From contig JAXDDX010000073.1 of NCBI GenBank assembly GCA_034670405.1, positions 1,779,001 through 1,843,000 on the forward strand: 64,000 nucleotides of DNA, read 5' to 3'. The notes under the pieces were generated by a model. It was given only the letters and a program-made list of their open reading frames with translations, had not been told where the DNA came from and ran no database searches. This DNA is from Hoplostethus atlanticus. Taxonomy: Eukaryota; Chordata; Actinopteri; Trachichthyiformes; Trachichthyidae. Numbering within the stretch: the first letter of the stretch is position 1; the number at the start of each line of letters is the position of its first letter. Of the stretch, positions 35,830 through 48,680 are shown one piece after another. Both the position numbers and the translations under genes were made by a program.

Positions 35830-36030
35830 AAAAGAGAGGAGCAGCGGCATCATCATCATGCAGGAGGCATCCGGGTAGCCTCTCCTCCCTCTCTACTGCA
35901 TTATCATAAAAAGTGATTTAGGACTGATTGATGCAAATGGCCCTCTGTTCTTTTCTATCATTAACGGGCCCTTCGCTGTGGCCACAGGCGGTGATTAAAG
36001 CTGTCATTTCCAGCTACTCATTAAAGGAGA
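35830..36030. promoter_or_regulatory. Candidate conserved enhancer with PBX and octamer words
   Basis: Unique sequence contains a TGATTGAT word (35925-35932, PBX/HOX type) overlapping an exact octamer ATGCAAAT (35931-35938, POU type). Nearby are GATTTA, CATTATCATAAA and CGGTGATTAAAG words. The block has no simple repeats and continues into GA-rich sequence after 36,040. The combination is typical of developmental enhancers; activity is inferred. Confidence 0.4.
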
Positions 36031-36557
36031 GCGCCGGGCCATGGGAGGGATTCAGAGAGGGCTGGAGAGGCAGGGAGGGAGAGTGGAAGGAGGAGGAGGA
36101 ATGGGGCCATTTTCTTCCTGAAGAAGTGCTGCCTGGTGAAACTGCCTGTCTGAAAAAGCGAGGCTTCCCCACCGCCAGTCTGGCACATACAGAGAAAAAC
36201 ATCTGTGGTCAACACCCCTTTTAATAACGTCTCTTATATTTTCCTTATTGTTTTTGTTAAATTTAGGTTGCTTGTGAAAAAAGAAAGCCATAACAACCAA
36301 CAGTAGGGTTCACGTCAAAGTCACTTTACAGTTTGTATTAATTTTCACATTTTGTGTGGAACAAGGAAAAAAGTTATGATGCACGTAGACAGTAAAAAAT
36401 TCAATACAACACTGTTTTATATTTCTGTTTTGCTGCTGGCTAGAAATTGCAAACAATGCTCTCAAAGAAAGTGAAACTGTTGACGAAACAACCACAACAA
36501 CCCAAGACACTAAAGTGTGTCTGCAGCCGCCCCATGACTCCTGGCAAAGACATTACT

Positions 36558-36595
<38 letters not shown>

Positions 36596-37690
36596 ACTTG
36601 CCAACACGAACCTTATCTCATCTAATGGGGGGGTTCTTGGCTGTGAAGCAGTGAGATGTGAAGCTCCAGCTGAGCTCTCCTCTGCAGGGGCCTACAATAC
36701 CACAGGGTCCTGGGGACCTGGGCTAATGGCCTGGGGAGCCCTTACTGCTATTGTGCCCAGCATGCCCCCCCCCTACACACAACCCCCAGCCTCCACCCCC
36801 ACATCTCCTTAATCTTTCAGTATGACTCAGTCTCCCTCTGATCACACGCTGGGAATACAGTCAGGGGGGCGCCCATGGCTTATAGCGAGGGGATTGGGGG
36901 ATTGGGGGATTTCAGGATTGGGGAAGACAATGAGAGGAAGAAGATGTGCCTTCTTAGTAGCAGGGCACCAGGGCACTAAGCTCCAATCAAGAGAGGTCCA
37001 TCGATTGACATAATTCTGCAGCAAAGGTTTCCTGGCCCAACATGTAATACCCTCTCCAGCCACCCCCCTACCAGTGTATAGGGAAATGCTACTGAAGGTT
37101 AACCCCTCCTTCTAGCCACTGGCTGATCTCAGACTAATCACTCTGCTCTCCAGCTGCATCCCCCACATGCTGCCAATGTTCTCACTCCACTGCATCCAAC
37201 ATTATCCCCCCCGCCACCACCCCACCCCACAAAAACAAGGAGAGAGGAAAAAATGATTGCTGCTCTGACCTGCCCAGTGGGCACAATCGGGACAAGTGTG
37301 GAATTGTGGGACTTTTGACCTTTAACCCACCCACTGCTCAGTGAGAGCTGCTGGTGACTTTTCTCTCTGTCAGAAAGACCCAGTGGATGAGCAGGTCAGT
37401 ACTGCAAGAGGCCTTGCAGAGTAACCATGTGGTCATCAGATTTCTTGTGAGATACATAAGGAGCAATTAGTTGCCAGATGAAAGCCCATTAATTACTAGC
37501 CAAAGGCAAACAAGCACAAGTCTTTAATGGGAAATTACTGTCAATTTTAAAGGTCTGTTGTCTTAGTAGTGGTGCATGTTGATTTCTTTTTTGTTGACAT
37601 CTTGCTCCTTGACTACTGATGTACATGGAATACAGCTCTGTGCATTTCCTTTTCTTGCACTGTGTTGATGAAAGTCAAGTCATGTTTTAC
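36031..37690. other. Non-coding interval
   Basis: No supported gene. It contains a GA-rich stretch (36,040-36,110), a (GT)n tract at 36560-36592, C-rich segments near 36,760 and 37,205, and a GGGGATT tandem near 36888-36911. Confidence 0.5.
36560..36592. repeat. (GT)n microsatellite
   Basis: About 16 GT units, directly visible. Confidence 0.95.
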
Positions 37691-38334
37691 ATACACTGTG
37701 AACCCCAATTCACTCCAAATAGTTGGCGCAGCTCAAACAGTTTGTGGAAACCGCTTGCACACTAAATGACAACTAACAAACTAAGTAATGAACGACGTAA
37801 TCAGACAACCGAAGATTTGTTGTGGCGACATCACGACCTGAGAAGTGAAATTCCAGGTTCCGTCACTACGACGTAACTTGGACATGTCAGTTGGTTGTCT
37901 GCACAGTTAGTTAGTTCAGTTGAATAGTACTTTTATTGGGTAAGGAGTAGTTGGAGGTACTAAATTTGTGCCGTTTAATTATACTGATTGAGTAAGCAGA
38001 AATTTAAAAAATAATTGTTTACTTAAACAGCATTATTAGGCTTATTATAATTAAAAGGAGAGTTGGCTTGTGCATTATTTTAAGTACATGGAAATCAAAA
38101 CAATGAAGTTAATTAAACATATAATTTATCAAGTACTACTTACCTACTGATTACAATTAAGTTTGCTAAACCTAAATGTTTTAATGCTAGGTTTAATTAG
38201 GTTTTACAGTATGAATTACTCAAAATGTGTGTTGTATTAACACAAACCAATGGTCCATTTGGGATCACGTGACACATTTAGTTTGAGCCAAGACTACTCA
38301 AAAGTTTTGTGTAATTGTGTGAATTGGGTGTATA
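37691..38334. mobile_element. Candidate non-autonomous DNA transposon (MITE)
   Basis: The left end (AACCCCAATTCAC at 37701-37713, then AGTTGGCGCAGCTCAAAC) is mirrored in inverse orientation at the right end (GTGTGAATTGGGTGTATA at 38317-38334, preceded by GTTTGAGCCAAGACT). The inverted ends are diverged but extend over roughly 60 bases with conserved CTCAAAC/GTTTGAG blocks. The interior is AT-rich with TAATTAAA-type words and no frame. The exact termini and target duplication could not be set. Confidence 0.5.
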
Positions 38335-40793
38335 GAAGTCTTCCACCAAGAATAGTGGTGCAGTCAGCAGGCTAACTGGGTTGGCTGTACCTGTGGTGCT
38401 GAACCATGGATGCACCAAGTGCTACCCTCCATACCATGTTTTTACACGACTAAATAACACTGGCCCTCTGGAGACATGTTTCAACGCCAGTCTCTTACCT
38501 GTGTTTATTGCCCATTAAATCAGACTTTATTTTTATGGAAAATGTTGCCATAATTGCCTTTTTAAGAGCACTGTGTAGGCGCACATGCATCGGTGCAGGA
38601 AAACCACTCTGGCATTGTCTATCGGGGGTCTAATGGTGCAATTAATTTAGTTCCATCTGTTCTGGAGACTTTCAAGGAAAATGGATTTTTTTCCCCTTCC
38701 CTACTTGCTCTCTAAACTGGTTTTAATGAAGAAGATAAAGTGGTTCCTTGGGTATCTCTTAGGCTCCCAGCAGTCAGTTCATTTGACATTGTTCTAGTGT
38801 GGCTGAATGGGACTAGCAGCCTGCCTCCTCCTTAGCTCCATGTTGACAGGCCAGCAGCTCCCTCCTAGGGCTGCTATAATGAGGAGCTATCTCCCTCCCA
38901 GGATTAGGGCCTAGGACTGGGGAGGGGCCATTACGCACTCAGCTTTTGTAATGGAGGAAATGGAAGGAGAGGGCCAGGCATCCATCCTCCATTTCCAGCC
39001 TGAACCCCACCTTAACCTGGATTATGCCATATGTCAAGTCATGCCACACTACTGTTCTAGCCTTATCTGCAGTGGGCTTAAGCCCTAAGGTGCCCAAGCA
39101 GCTGACAGTGGCATTATTACTATCCAGCATATGCCTGCAGGGCCCACCTCTCCAGGGAGGCGCTGCCTGCAGACTGCAGTGCCCACTAAGGGGAGGGGCT
39201 GACAGGGTCTTTATAGCTATAGACACCCTCCCCAAGGACCACTCAGGAATACATTTGCATAGCCACAGCCCTTCTGGCATAATGTGATTGGACATGAGGG
39301 AGGTGGCCCCACCCCTGATCTCTCCCAGAGGACAAGTATACTCAGTGTTCCACCTTATCTTTGCTGAGCATTAAAATACATGATTGCACCTCCGGGCCAT
39401 GCAAAATCCATCCTTTGTGTGCATTCATCTAGCGATCCACCCTGCAATCATAGATCATAAACCCTGCCTCTGAACCATTCCAAAGCAGGATATTGTTTGT
39501 AAGTTAATAAACACGCTAGCTGATCTTGTAAAAGTTTTTTTTTATTGGTTTCAGAGCCATTTGCCTTCTGTTTGTTTGGTGGCTGAATGTGATCCAAGGG
39601 AGAAAGAGAGCAATGGAGGGAGAGTGCAAGAGGGAGAGTGGCTTAGTGTAAGACACTAAATCCCCAGCTAAAATACACAGCCCTCAGGTGGTGCAGCTTC
39701 TTAACCTCAGCCTGCTTGGTCTGATAAGATGTTCCTTTGTTGTTGGCTGGAGAGTAATGTAGACTCGCCAAAGGCTATTAAACCGAGCTTAGCCCAAGAG
39801 TTGTTAATCAGGAGAATTCATCACCCTGTTGTGGTTGTGCTTAAGAACAGAGAAACGGCCTCTTTAGGCTCTGTAAACTAAACATTGCTCACCAAACAAA
39901 ACCCCCCACAAATCGTCTTGCTTGTGTGCTGCTATGGTAACAGGTAGGCAGCATCATACTCCACTAGTATCAATCCACTCCCAGGCAGACACCGTCTGTG
40001 ACCTCCACCCAATATAAGAGAAATTGTTTCACAGGAATTTGCTGCAGTCCATTCCAGCTGTTCTTATGCAAGTCAAGCTCCCAGCTGCCAATGATTACTG
40101 CTGTGGATCATGCCCGGAGCTCCGCCGACAGTTCCCTTTTGATTGGCAATTATCCTGAAAAAAGCAGAGGGAAACTCGGACACACAGGAGAGCATGTTCC
40201 CAAGCTGTGTTTCCATTAAGCAGGGTTCTGTCAGGGCAGGAAAAGGTTGCTCTGGTTCACCAGGGTCCACAGTACCACTTGGTTATGATTCCCCCATGCT
40301 GCCCAGATGTTAGGATCTGGCCCTGTACTGCCCCATATGGTTCCACTCACTCGCCGGGGGAGGAAAATAAATGGTTTGTTTTTCTATTGTGGTCCCACTC
40401 ATTATGCACTTATAAAACTGCCTTTTGAAGATTAGAAATGTGTGCCTGCATTGAGCCAGATATAAGCTGCCATGTTAGTGTGGAATGTGTGGCTTTTTCT
40501 TTTAAGCTCATCTTTTTTTAATATAGTATTTTCCTCATTTCAGTTTTATACTGACAGGAACACACATTAGTACCGGTGAACCACATCCTCCATTCATTTT
40601 GGCAGTAATTTTTAGCTCAGCGTCTGGTTTGCTTTGAGTGCACCCAACCCTGGGGCACCAATTCACTAAACCTTAAGGTATGGCAGAGTCCCTGCATCTA
40701 ATGTGCTTTGCCATAAAAACGCTTAAATAAAGTGCTTAAATAAATAGACGACATTCCTGGGGAGAAGTGGAGCAATGACTGATCACTGACCAG

Positions 40794-40909
40794 ATATTAT
40801 TATGTCGTCAATGTGATTAATTGTAAGATGAGATTCAGGTCACCAAACTATCTTAATATTATTATTGTGTCAGTGTGATGAATTATTAGACCTAGTTCAC
40901 CGAACTATC
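40794..40909. repeat. Diverged tandem duplication, 59-base unit
   Basis: Copy one (40794-40852) and copy two (40856-40909) share the order ATATTATTAT, then GTC, then A/GTGTGAT, AATT, AGA, TTCA-CC and AACTATC, with substitutions and a short gap. Both contain homeodomain-like cores, with GTGATTAATTG in the first. An old local duplication of a small motif cluster is likely. Confidence 0.65.
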
Positions 40910-42869
40910 AGGCTAGAGGGAACATGAATGCTCCCCTGATGTGAATTTATTTTAGACATGGCTACGCATATCTGCCATTTTTGCTCATCATAATGCTTAA
41001 TACTACAAGATCCAATTTGGCCTCACTTAGGCTAAGGTCACACTCATGACCAAACACAGTCTATGCCCTGCTGGCGTAATGCTCAACGGTGAAATGTTCA
41101 TGTCCTTTTTTTTTCTTCCAAACTGCTGCTTTTAACTTCTTTTGACTGACAGCAGCTTTGTTTTTGCTCTCCGGTGTTCCTGCCTGTCCTCGCCAGCTCC
41201 ATCCAAGCCCCCACAGTTCTTCTGAACACCCAGGGAGGTGTTGGTACTATTGGGTAGCAGGTGTTCCCACTTCCCCTGCCCTGACCTTTTCAGGGGTTAG
41301 CCGTCTGTCAGTGGGGGACAGGCCTATAAGTAAGGCTCAGGTCATCCTACTTACCAAGAGGTCGCACACCATACACACAGTGAAAGAAAGAGAGGGCCTG
41401 GAGACGAAGGCAGAGGAAGACTGACTGGAGAAGCCCTCCCTTTGGACACAGAGCCTCTTCAGTTTTTCATACCTTTTCTCAGATCTTGAACAATGAGAGC
41501 ACATCTGGCAGCCTCTCTTTGGGGTTTTGTCACAGTTGTCCCTCACTCATGAAAGACATCGCCTTGGGAGAATCCCAGGAGATTGACAGCCAGTGTTATT
41601 CTTCACTTAGTTTGGCTGGACTCAACAAAGGATTCTGTGGAATGTGGACATTTCCTGGAGTACAGCTGGAGGCAATGTTGTGTAGATCAATATAACATAA
41701 CATTGGTCAGGACAGGACTCGCTTGTTGAATGGGTCTTTTGAAGGATGCTGGACAGAATTATTGCGAAGTTGCTGATGATACTGGCATACAGAACAGATA
41801 CAAAGAAAAAACAAGATGTCACGTACTATGTGTTGACATCTGTCTTTACTCCTAAATCCCAACTAATCTGTTTATAGACACCAGGCCTTTGATACACTCC
41901 ACTCAGCCAAATTGACAACTCCTTTCTCGAATTAGAGCGCTTTGAGAGAAGCACAGAAAGGCAGATAGATGAAGCATATCTTCATTAAACGTTCCTTAAT
42001 TGGCTTTGTAAGGAATAATCTCCCCATCTCTCTGAGCTACTTGGTTGGCAGACAGGCCGCGGAACAGCGCCGCTCATCTGTCAAAACGTCAGCGGGATCT
42101 CAGAAATGAAAGCATCACATGCCAGGAAGTTGGTTAACATTGTATACAAACACTCTAGATCACACTCCAGTAGAAAGGCCTGTCATAATCCTGTTTCAGA
42201 TTAAAATTCAAATTAGAGTTTCGGTAAACACAGCTGTCACGAGCAGTGTTCCTCCTGAAACTTTTTTTTCTTCTTGGCTCCTAATCTTTAAAGCACTCCA
42301 AGCTTTGAATATAGGAACATTTCCATTCATCACATGGCTTACCTGCCATTGTTGGTGAAACACTGACAGTATCTGCAAAAGTTGAAGACCCTGGAGCACT
42401 TATGTTGTCAAAATGAAATGTGTGAAGCAGTATTGCTGCCCACCTGCATAGCACAAACAGTGCTCCAGGGTCTCGCCTTGATGTGTGATAGAAGGGAGGT
42501 GCCATAGACCCAAAACATACACTGTGCCTTCTTCTCATTAATAGACAGCAGCGTGATCTTCTGTGTCCTTCACTGAGGCTTTATACCGTGACAAGCGCAC
42601 ACCAAGGCACCAGTAAAATAACAATGAGCGACTTGCCAGCTTGTCAGTCTATTTGCTCCATTTCCTGTCTCACGACATGCTCCGTCTCTGTAGGCCGCAC
42701 TGTATCCTGGGGCTTAATAGACTGTAGAGGACTCAATTGAAAATGTGAATGTGCCCATCAGAATGTGCAACCTTCCTCGCCCTAGGTATTTAACACAGGA
42801 CGTCTGCTGGCGATGGCTTGGCAGAGGCATGTCAGGGACAAATGAAAAGCTATTACTGGAGACATGCCT

Positions 42870-42910
42870 GTGTGTGCACATGTGTGTGCGCACGTGTGTG
42901 TGTGTGTGTG
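42870..42910. repeat. GT/GC compound microsatellite
   Basis: TGTGTG units interspersed with GCGCAC; directly visible. Confidence 0.85.
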
Positions 42911-44081
42911 CCTGCCTCCCAGCCATCCCTACAGCTCCCTCAGTTTCCAGTCTGTGTGTCAATCCAAGCAGGAGTGACATGTGATGGCATTCTTTGTTTA
43001 TCTACTTCGGGGCCATGCACTACATGTCTCTTTGTGTCGCTGTCACCAGTACAGTGAGCACTGGAGGAGGGACCGAAACACAGTAATAACATCGGAGACG
43101 TGTTTGTTTGTCAAGACAGCTCTGGCTCTCCAGGCGAGGGCACTGCTGGATTCATGAAACATGACAGCTGTTTAGATGGGAAGGAAAATGGAGAATCAGC
43201 CTTCACAAACACTTCTTTAAAAGAACTCACCTCTTAACATTTTATACACGGTCAGATGTTGTGGAGGCAGTCGAATGTATAGTAATGAATGCACTGCATG
43301 ACTGTACAATAAACACTTGAGTCTGTGTTATTTCCAGGGATGAAACAACACTACACAAGGACACGTACGACACGAAAGGGAGAAACAACAGAGGTCAACT
43401 TTCATTGCTTTGTTCCTCAGCAGCCACTGTGTAATAGAGAGGATGTGCAGCCTCACCGCTGTACCACAGATCTCCTAGGAGTGCTGCAGGCCTGTGGATT
43501 TTGTACAGTCCAATATCAATGGCCCGTTGTGACCCATAGTGGCAGTTTCAGTGTTCATAAGCACTGAAAGGCTACTAGCATTTTCACCAGCTCATAATCA
43601 AGCTTTAGTAGATGCCCCCAGTCTTTCCATGTTTTTCAATTTTGAACATAAGCATTAACTTGATATTGTGTATGACTTGTGTATTCTGAATAACAACGGC
43701 AAATAACTAAGATGAATTACTTTGTGAATGTGAAATAATAGCGGTGAAAGACTGAGAGGAAACTTGTGTCTGAATGTGGATGCATGTGGTAGGAAACCAG
43801 ACTTGTCTTGCTGGTATGATGCGCTCATGTCTAAATGGAGTGGCGTTGGCATTGCAGACATCATTAGCCCTCCATGGGAATATCTAACTAATGGATTTGT
43901 GTTAATGTATAAATATATTTATGACCCATCAAGCACTCAGACATATTGGACTCCTGTATGGTTTATTACGACATTAATCACCAGGAATATGAACCGGTTT
44001 TTCTGCATGGTATTATGCGGCGCCGTGCATGGCACTGCTGTTTCCAGTGGCTGATGGCTCCCCAGCTCTCTCTATGCATAG

Positions 44082-44366
44082 TTGCACATAGGGGGAAGGG
44101 GGCACACCGAGCACTTTGCTTTTAATGAGGATGGCATTGAACACATGCGTTCCCCTGTCACAGCTCTAAAGAGCTTGATTGCAGATGCTGAGGCTTCCGA
44201 CGACAAAAACGACATCTGTGAACATCTGCTTTGGAAATTGAAACTGGCCTCGGAATGGAACATTGACTTTGTTTTCCGTCTTGGTGGACCAATTAAGGCT
44301 AACAGATTTACACAGTCGGATCAATCTGAAAACAATAACGGCATCACCATTATTTCTCTTGTTTGA
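44082..44366. promoter_or_regulatory. Candidate conserved non-coding element
   Basis: A 94-codon plus-strand frame and a 97-codon minus-strand frame both span this stretch. The sequence is unique and even in composition, with words such as TTTTAATGAGG, GACCAATTAAGG and AACAATAACGG. Open frames on both strands without a recognisable domain suggest constrained or low-stop DNA, not a gene. The element status is a guess from composition. Confidence 0.3.
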
Positions 44367-44496
44367 TAGCAGTGCGGCTCCAGAGTGCCCATTAGCATTA
44401 CAGAACAGCAAGCACCCTGACCTCTGCAACATCTTCGCTTCATCTCCTACACATCCCAAGAGACGCCTCTGCCTTTAATCTAGAGAACACACAAGG

Positions 44497-44498
<2 letters not shown>

Positions 44499-44541
<43 letters not shown>
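44499..44541. repeat. (GT)21 microsatellite
   Basis: Uninterrupted GT run of about 43 bases. Confidence 0.95.
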
Positions 44542-44542
<1 letters not shown>

Positions 44543-46567
44543 ACTCCCTTGCTTCCTCCTCCCCGGCATCCTTGCTACAGTTAATTAACAGTTATTAGTG
44601 TTAGCGCAGAGCACCGGATAAGATGTCACAAATCATCAAATCTCTAGGTGCAATTCCAGCAATTAAGAGCTCTGTCGCACCTTCCCTCTCCACAGTCATT
44701 TGGTACGCATCCAGGTTCCTTTTTAGACCTGAAAGCACTAATCAAATCATTTCTGCTCAGAGATTTTGTCGTCATTATTTCAAGCCCTAACGACGCGAGA
44801 CTCCCAACTCACCACCTCCCCGTCCCCTGGCCCCGACTTTTATCTGAATAAAACAATGTGAAAAGTACACTTTCCCCACTGCTGTTACCAGGGAATAATA
44901 ACCTGGAACGCGGCACTTTTTCCTTCTTGAACGCAAAGGCTCTATTTAAACCCAGCAGGCTTTCTATACCTGGAGATGAAGATTTACTGCTAGAATATAC
45001 TGCCAAGTCACGTGCCTGTGTGTGTGTGTGTGTGTGTGCACATGAGTGTGTAAGTGTTAAGAAAGGATGTGTGAAAGTTGGCAAGGGATGGAGCAGCAGA
45101 TTAGCTGTGTTTAGCTTCTGATTTCAGTGTAAGGTGTGACCTCTCTGCTCCGATCAATTTGTCATCCCTCTAAATGGAAACTTAATTGCTTCCGTCTGAA
45201 AGAAAGGGACCTTGAGCAGTGTCGGGCTTGTTGTTTTTCAGCACCACTGTCCTTTCCTGTGCTTTTCCGATGTTTTATCACTCATCGCACAGGCTTTTAT
45301 TTGTCAGCTTTTTCTTTTGTGACTGACATTCACCCTCTTAATGCTCTTGGCCCTGAAGTGTAGTGAAGTGGTGCTCAGCAGTGGCAAAGGGGAGCCCTGT
45401 TCAATGAACAGTAGTGTCTTTATAACTTAGCTGTATGAGAATTCCTACCACCACTGTTGATGTCCACATAGTAGCCCAGCTTTTTCAATATTGTAGCTTC
45501 ACAAATTAAGAGACCTGAAGAAACCTCACACAAACCAACACACACAAGTTTTTGTTTTTGTTTTTTGTATTAAATAAGAGGCATTTTGGAGCAGAGTGTC
45601 CAAGGTCTGTGCTCTCTGTTGTGGTGAATCGCATTCAACCCAGCACCTGAGACAGGATGTTTAATCACTTCCAATGTAGCTGCACAAAAGCAGATAGTTA
45701 AAAAAAAAAAGCTCCATTGCACCTACAGTATGTTGCACTGCAGTGATATTATATTAACACAAGGCAGGTAAACAATGGCTGCACGTTATATGGATCTTAG
45801 TTTGGGGGTATAGCTTCAGCTCCTCTCACTATGAATAAGAGCTTAAATCTGTGTGACCTCTCTTTGTCCTGTTTGTCATCCGCCTCAAGCTTTTAGTCCA
45901 ACCTAGTCTGTATATACGATTTCTGATTGTAGCACAGATGTAGTTTAGTTTATTTTAGTTGTAGAGTGATAAAATGTAGAATCAAAGTGTTAAAAAACAG
46001 AAAGAAGAAACAAAATAATCAAAAAATCAAAGCAATTACAATAAAATGAAGATGACAAGCTAAGATACAACTGATGTACATAACTGAACCTAAATGACAA
46101 CAGAAACATAGCGGAAACAGGAAATAGCGCTATGGCATAAACTCTATAAAATGGCAAGGGAAAGAGAAATCAAATAAAATCACTAATTGCCCTAATGCAG
46201 GAAATGAAATCATAGGGTAAGTCAGCACGAGGAATTTAGTTAGTGTAGGTCTGCTAAAAGGCTCCATGCTTGATCCATATCAAGACTTAGAGCCGAGGCT
46301 TCCCGTCATTATGTTTTTTCTCTCAGTCATTGAAGCCTCCATAGATCCAAAAGTCAAAGGTCAAAGTAGCATGTTTCTGACATTTCATTAACTCAGAGCT
46401 ATTTGTGGCTATTTCTACTGTTGTTGAGTTAGTATTGATTTAGTATTGTAGAACTGTATACACTGTATATGAGGACGTAGTAACTTACATTTCCTTTTAA
46501 AACACTATTTAAGTAAAGCATAGACAAATAAAGTCTTCATATAAATCCTGTAAAATGATTCCAACGG

Positions 46568-46660
46568 CACACACACAGAGACAAACACACACAGTGCACG
46601 TAAGCATACTGTCACACACACACACAGCCTTTCTCTCTCACACACACCCACACACACACA
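46568..46660. repeat. CA-rich compound repeat
   Basis: Several CA runs separated by short non-repeat words. Frames across it are Thr/His repeats. Confidence 0.85.
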
Positions 46661-46920
46661 GCTTAGTGCTGGCCTTTCGTGTGGGAGGCAGCAGGTGTCC
46701 CTCTCACTCCTCCGTGTCCAAATTCCTCCTCCTCCTCTGGGCCTCTTCTGTCAGGTGTCAGCGAAATAAACGCAAGTTAACGGTTGTTAGAACTGACACG
46801 GGAGCTGCCATCGATCAATTGCCAAGAGTCACAGGCCGGGCAGAGAGAATTGGTGTGCTTCACAAAGAGAGGGAGAGAGAAGCGGAGGGTCGTAGCTCAC
46901 TGTAGACAGGCTATGGATGT

Positions 46921-46943
46921 TACTGGACTGGACTGGACTGGAA
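46921..46943. repeat. (ACTGG)n pentanucleotide repeat
   Basis: About four consecutive ACTGG/TGGAC units, directly visible. Confidence 0.85.
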
Positions 46944-47212
46944 TGGAAAAGACTGGACCGTTGCCCCTGCATGGTTTTCATCAAAGCAGAGGAGTGGAGG
47001 CTGATGCAGGATCAGTCTTCTAGTCGTGTGTGTGTCCATCTGTCCGTCTGTCTGTCTGTGTGTTTTGGAGGTTGGACACAGAGGGTAGCGTGCTGTGTAG
47101 CTACATTAACAACAATGATAGCTATCACTGCTGAGAGGGGGTGATAACAGGCCTTGGTGCTCCAGGGGGCATCATTATGCCGGAGTGATCTGGACTGAGG
47201 GGGTCGGATTCT

Positions 47213-47220
47213 GACACACA

Positions 47221-47262
<42 letters not shown>
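47213..47262. repeat. (CA)n microsatellite
   Basis: About 24 CA units with one TA interruption. Confidence 0.95.
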
Positions 47263-47266
<4 letters not shown>

Positions 47267-47760
47267 AAATAAGCTTACACTATGGGTGTTGAGGTTTGGC
47301 ATCCTAGCATCCGAGACAATACTGCCATACCCATAGAAAGTATGTGAGGATAAGGCTTTATATAATAGATTGTGGCTCTATTGTGTATATACATAATGCA
47401 ACACAGAATGAAAATTGCAGACTGCAACTCAATACACTATTACAGATAGACCTGGCAACCTGCTTTTGTGGCCTAACCGTATCAGTCTAGCTTGCAGGCC
47501 AAACATATACAGCCTCCATTCCTACCAGCTTGCACTGTGTGTGTGTACGTTTGGGTCTGTTGCAGGTTTGTGTCACAGGTCCAACTTTCTCAGCCTTTAT
47601 AGAATGATATACTGTAAATAAAAGTCAAGAGGTGTAAGTCATTCTTTGTATTGGTAACAAGACTAGATGCGTCTAGGGGTAGCCAGTCTGGTATGGTGAA
47701 CAGATCATGTTCTAAAGAATTCTTGACCTAGTTTAATGTTATTCTAGCGTGGCAACTTTA

Positions 47761-48680
47761 AATTATTTGTCCAAAGACCAGTTGAGTCAGCCATTGTTTA
47801 CATTTGCTTTGCTTTCGTCCACATTGTGTGTTGCATAATATGACACAAATCAAATATAGCCATAACCATTCGCTAAAGTAAGACGGGACACATATTAACA
47901 CCCTACTCTGGTCATGTTAGTGTGATTATGCTCTTACGTAAGTGTAACCACAGAAACATATGTGGAGTACTCCATTTTAACTCATGATAACAGACACCAG
48001 TCAGGACATGTACACCTTAATGGCTTTCTTTAAGTGTGATCAAGTTTCACATGTGTAGTTTGTGACAGGCTCATGATGTTCTATCAGGGGGCGTCTACCT
48101 TCAAAAACCATATTATTACAGGAGGAGTCACTTGATGGAATCATGTAAACAGCTTCACTGCGCTGTTGTCCTACTGTGTCTTATTGTGTGTATGTAAGCG
48201 TAGCCAGCGCCTTATACAACTAGACAATGTAGCACATCATGTCATGATTAATGACCAGGGAAGAAACATGGATGCCTGCAACATTTCCTTTGCCTTACTG
48301 TTCCCCATGCGACAGCTAGTGATATTTAGCAATGTTAGCTAGCTGGTTAGCATAGAACATAAGCAAATGAAAGTGCACATTTACAGTTCAAATCTGTATG
48401 TTTAACCATTCACCACAATTTGTTTTGATAGATTTAAGGTCATGCAATGCTGAAAATCAAACCTAAGTGTATTTTGAGGATTATAAACATGTTGTAAGTA
48501 ATGCTGTGTTGTGTTTACAGTGTATGCTGCCATGTTGACGAGATGTCAGATAACTGCATCTTGGATTTCTGACTTAAAACGGCCCTTGAATTGGATTTTT
48601 CCTAGTAGGAATTGGAATTTCTGACTTTCCGGCATCTCTGCAATGCAGCATTCGGCTAATATTAACATGGTCTTACCCAT
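47761..48680. repeat. Probable old interspersed repeat zone
   Basis: Words such as GTTAGCTAGCTGGTTAGCAT (about 48,335) and TTTCTGACTTTCCGGCATCT (about 48,617) are of the kind seen in many dispersed fish repeats. Length and boundaries are unclear, no inverted termini were found and there is no open frame of interest. Only genome-wide copy number would settle this. Confidence 0.3.

Larger units (their letters stand above)
38335..44080. other. Non-coding interval
   Basis: No supported gene over about 5.7 kb. It holds poly-T runs, a GT compound run at 42870-42910, a diverged 59-base tandem duplication at 40794-40909 (listed separately) and long unique stretches, for example 38,480-39,500 and 40,920-41,040, with the look of conserved non-coding DNA. 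Confidence 0.5.
44367..47760. other. Non-coding interval with many microsatellites
   Basis: No supported gene. It contains a GT tract at 44499-44541, GT at 45017-45039, an A-rich zone at 45,950-46,200, a CA-rich cluster at 46568-46660, a short ACTGG pentamer repeat at about 46921-46943, GTCT units near 47,043-47,060, and a CA tract at 47213-47262. Confidence 0.55.
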
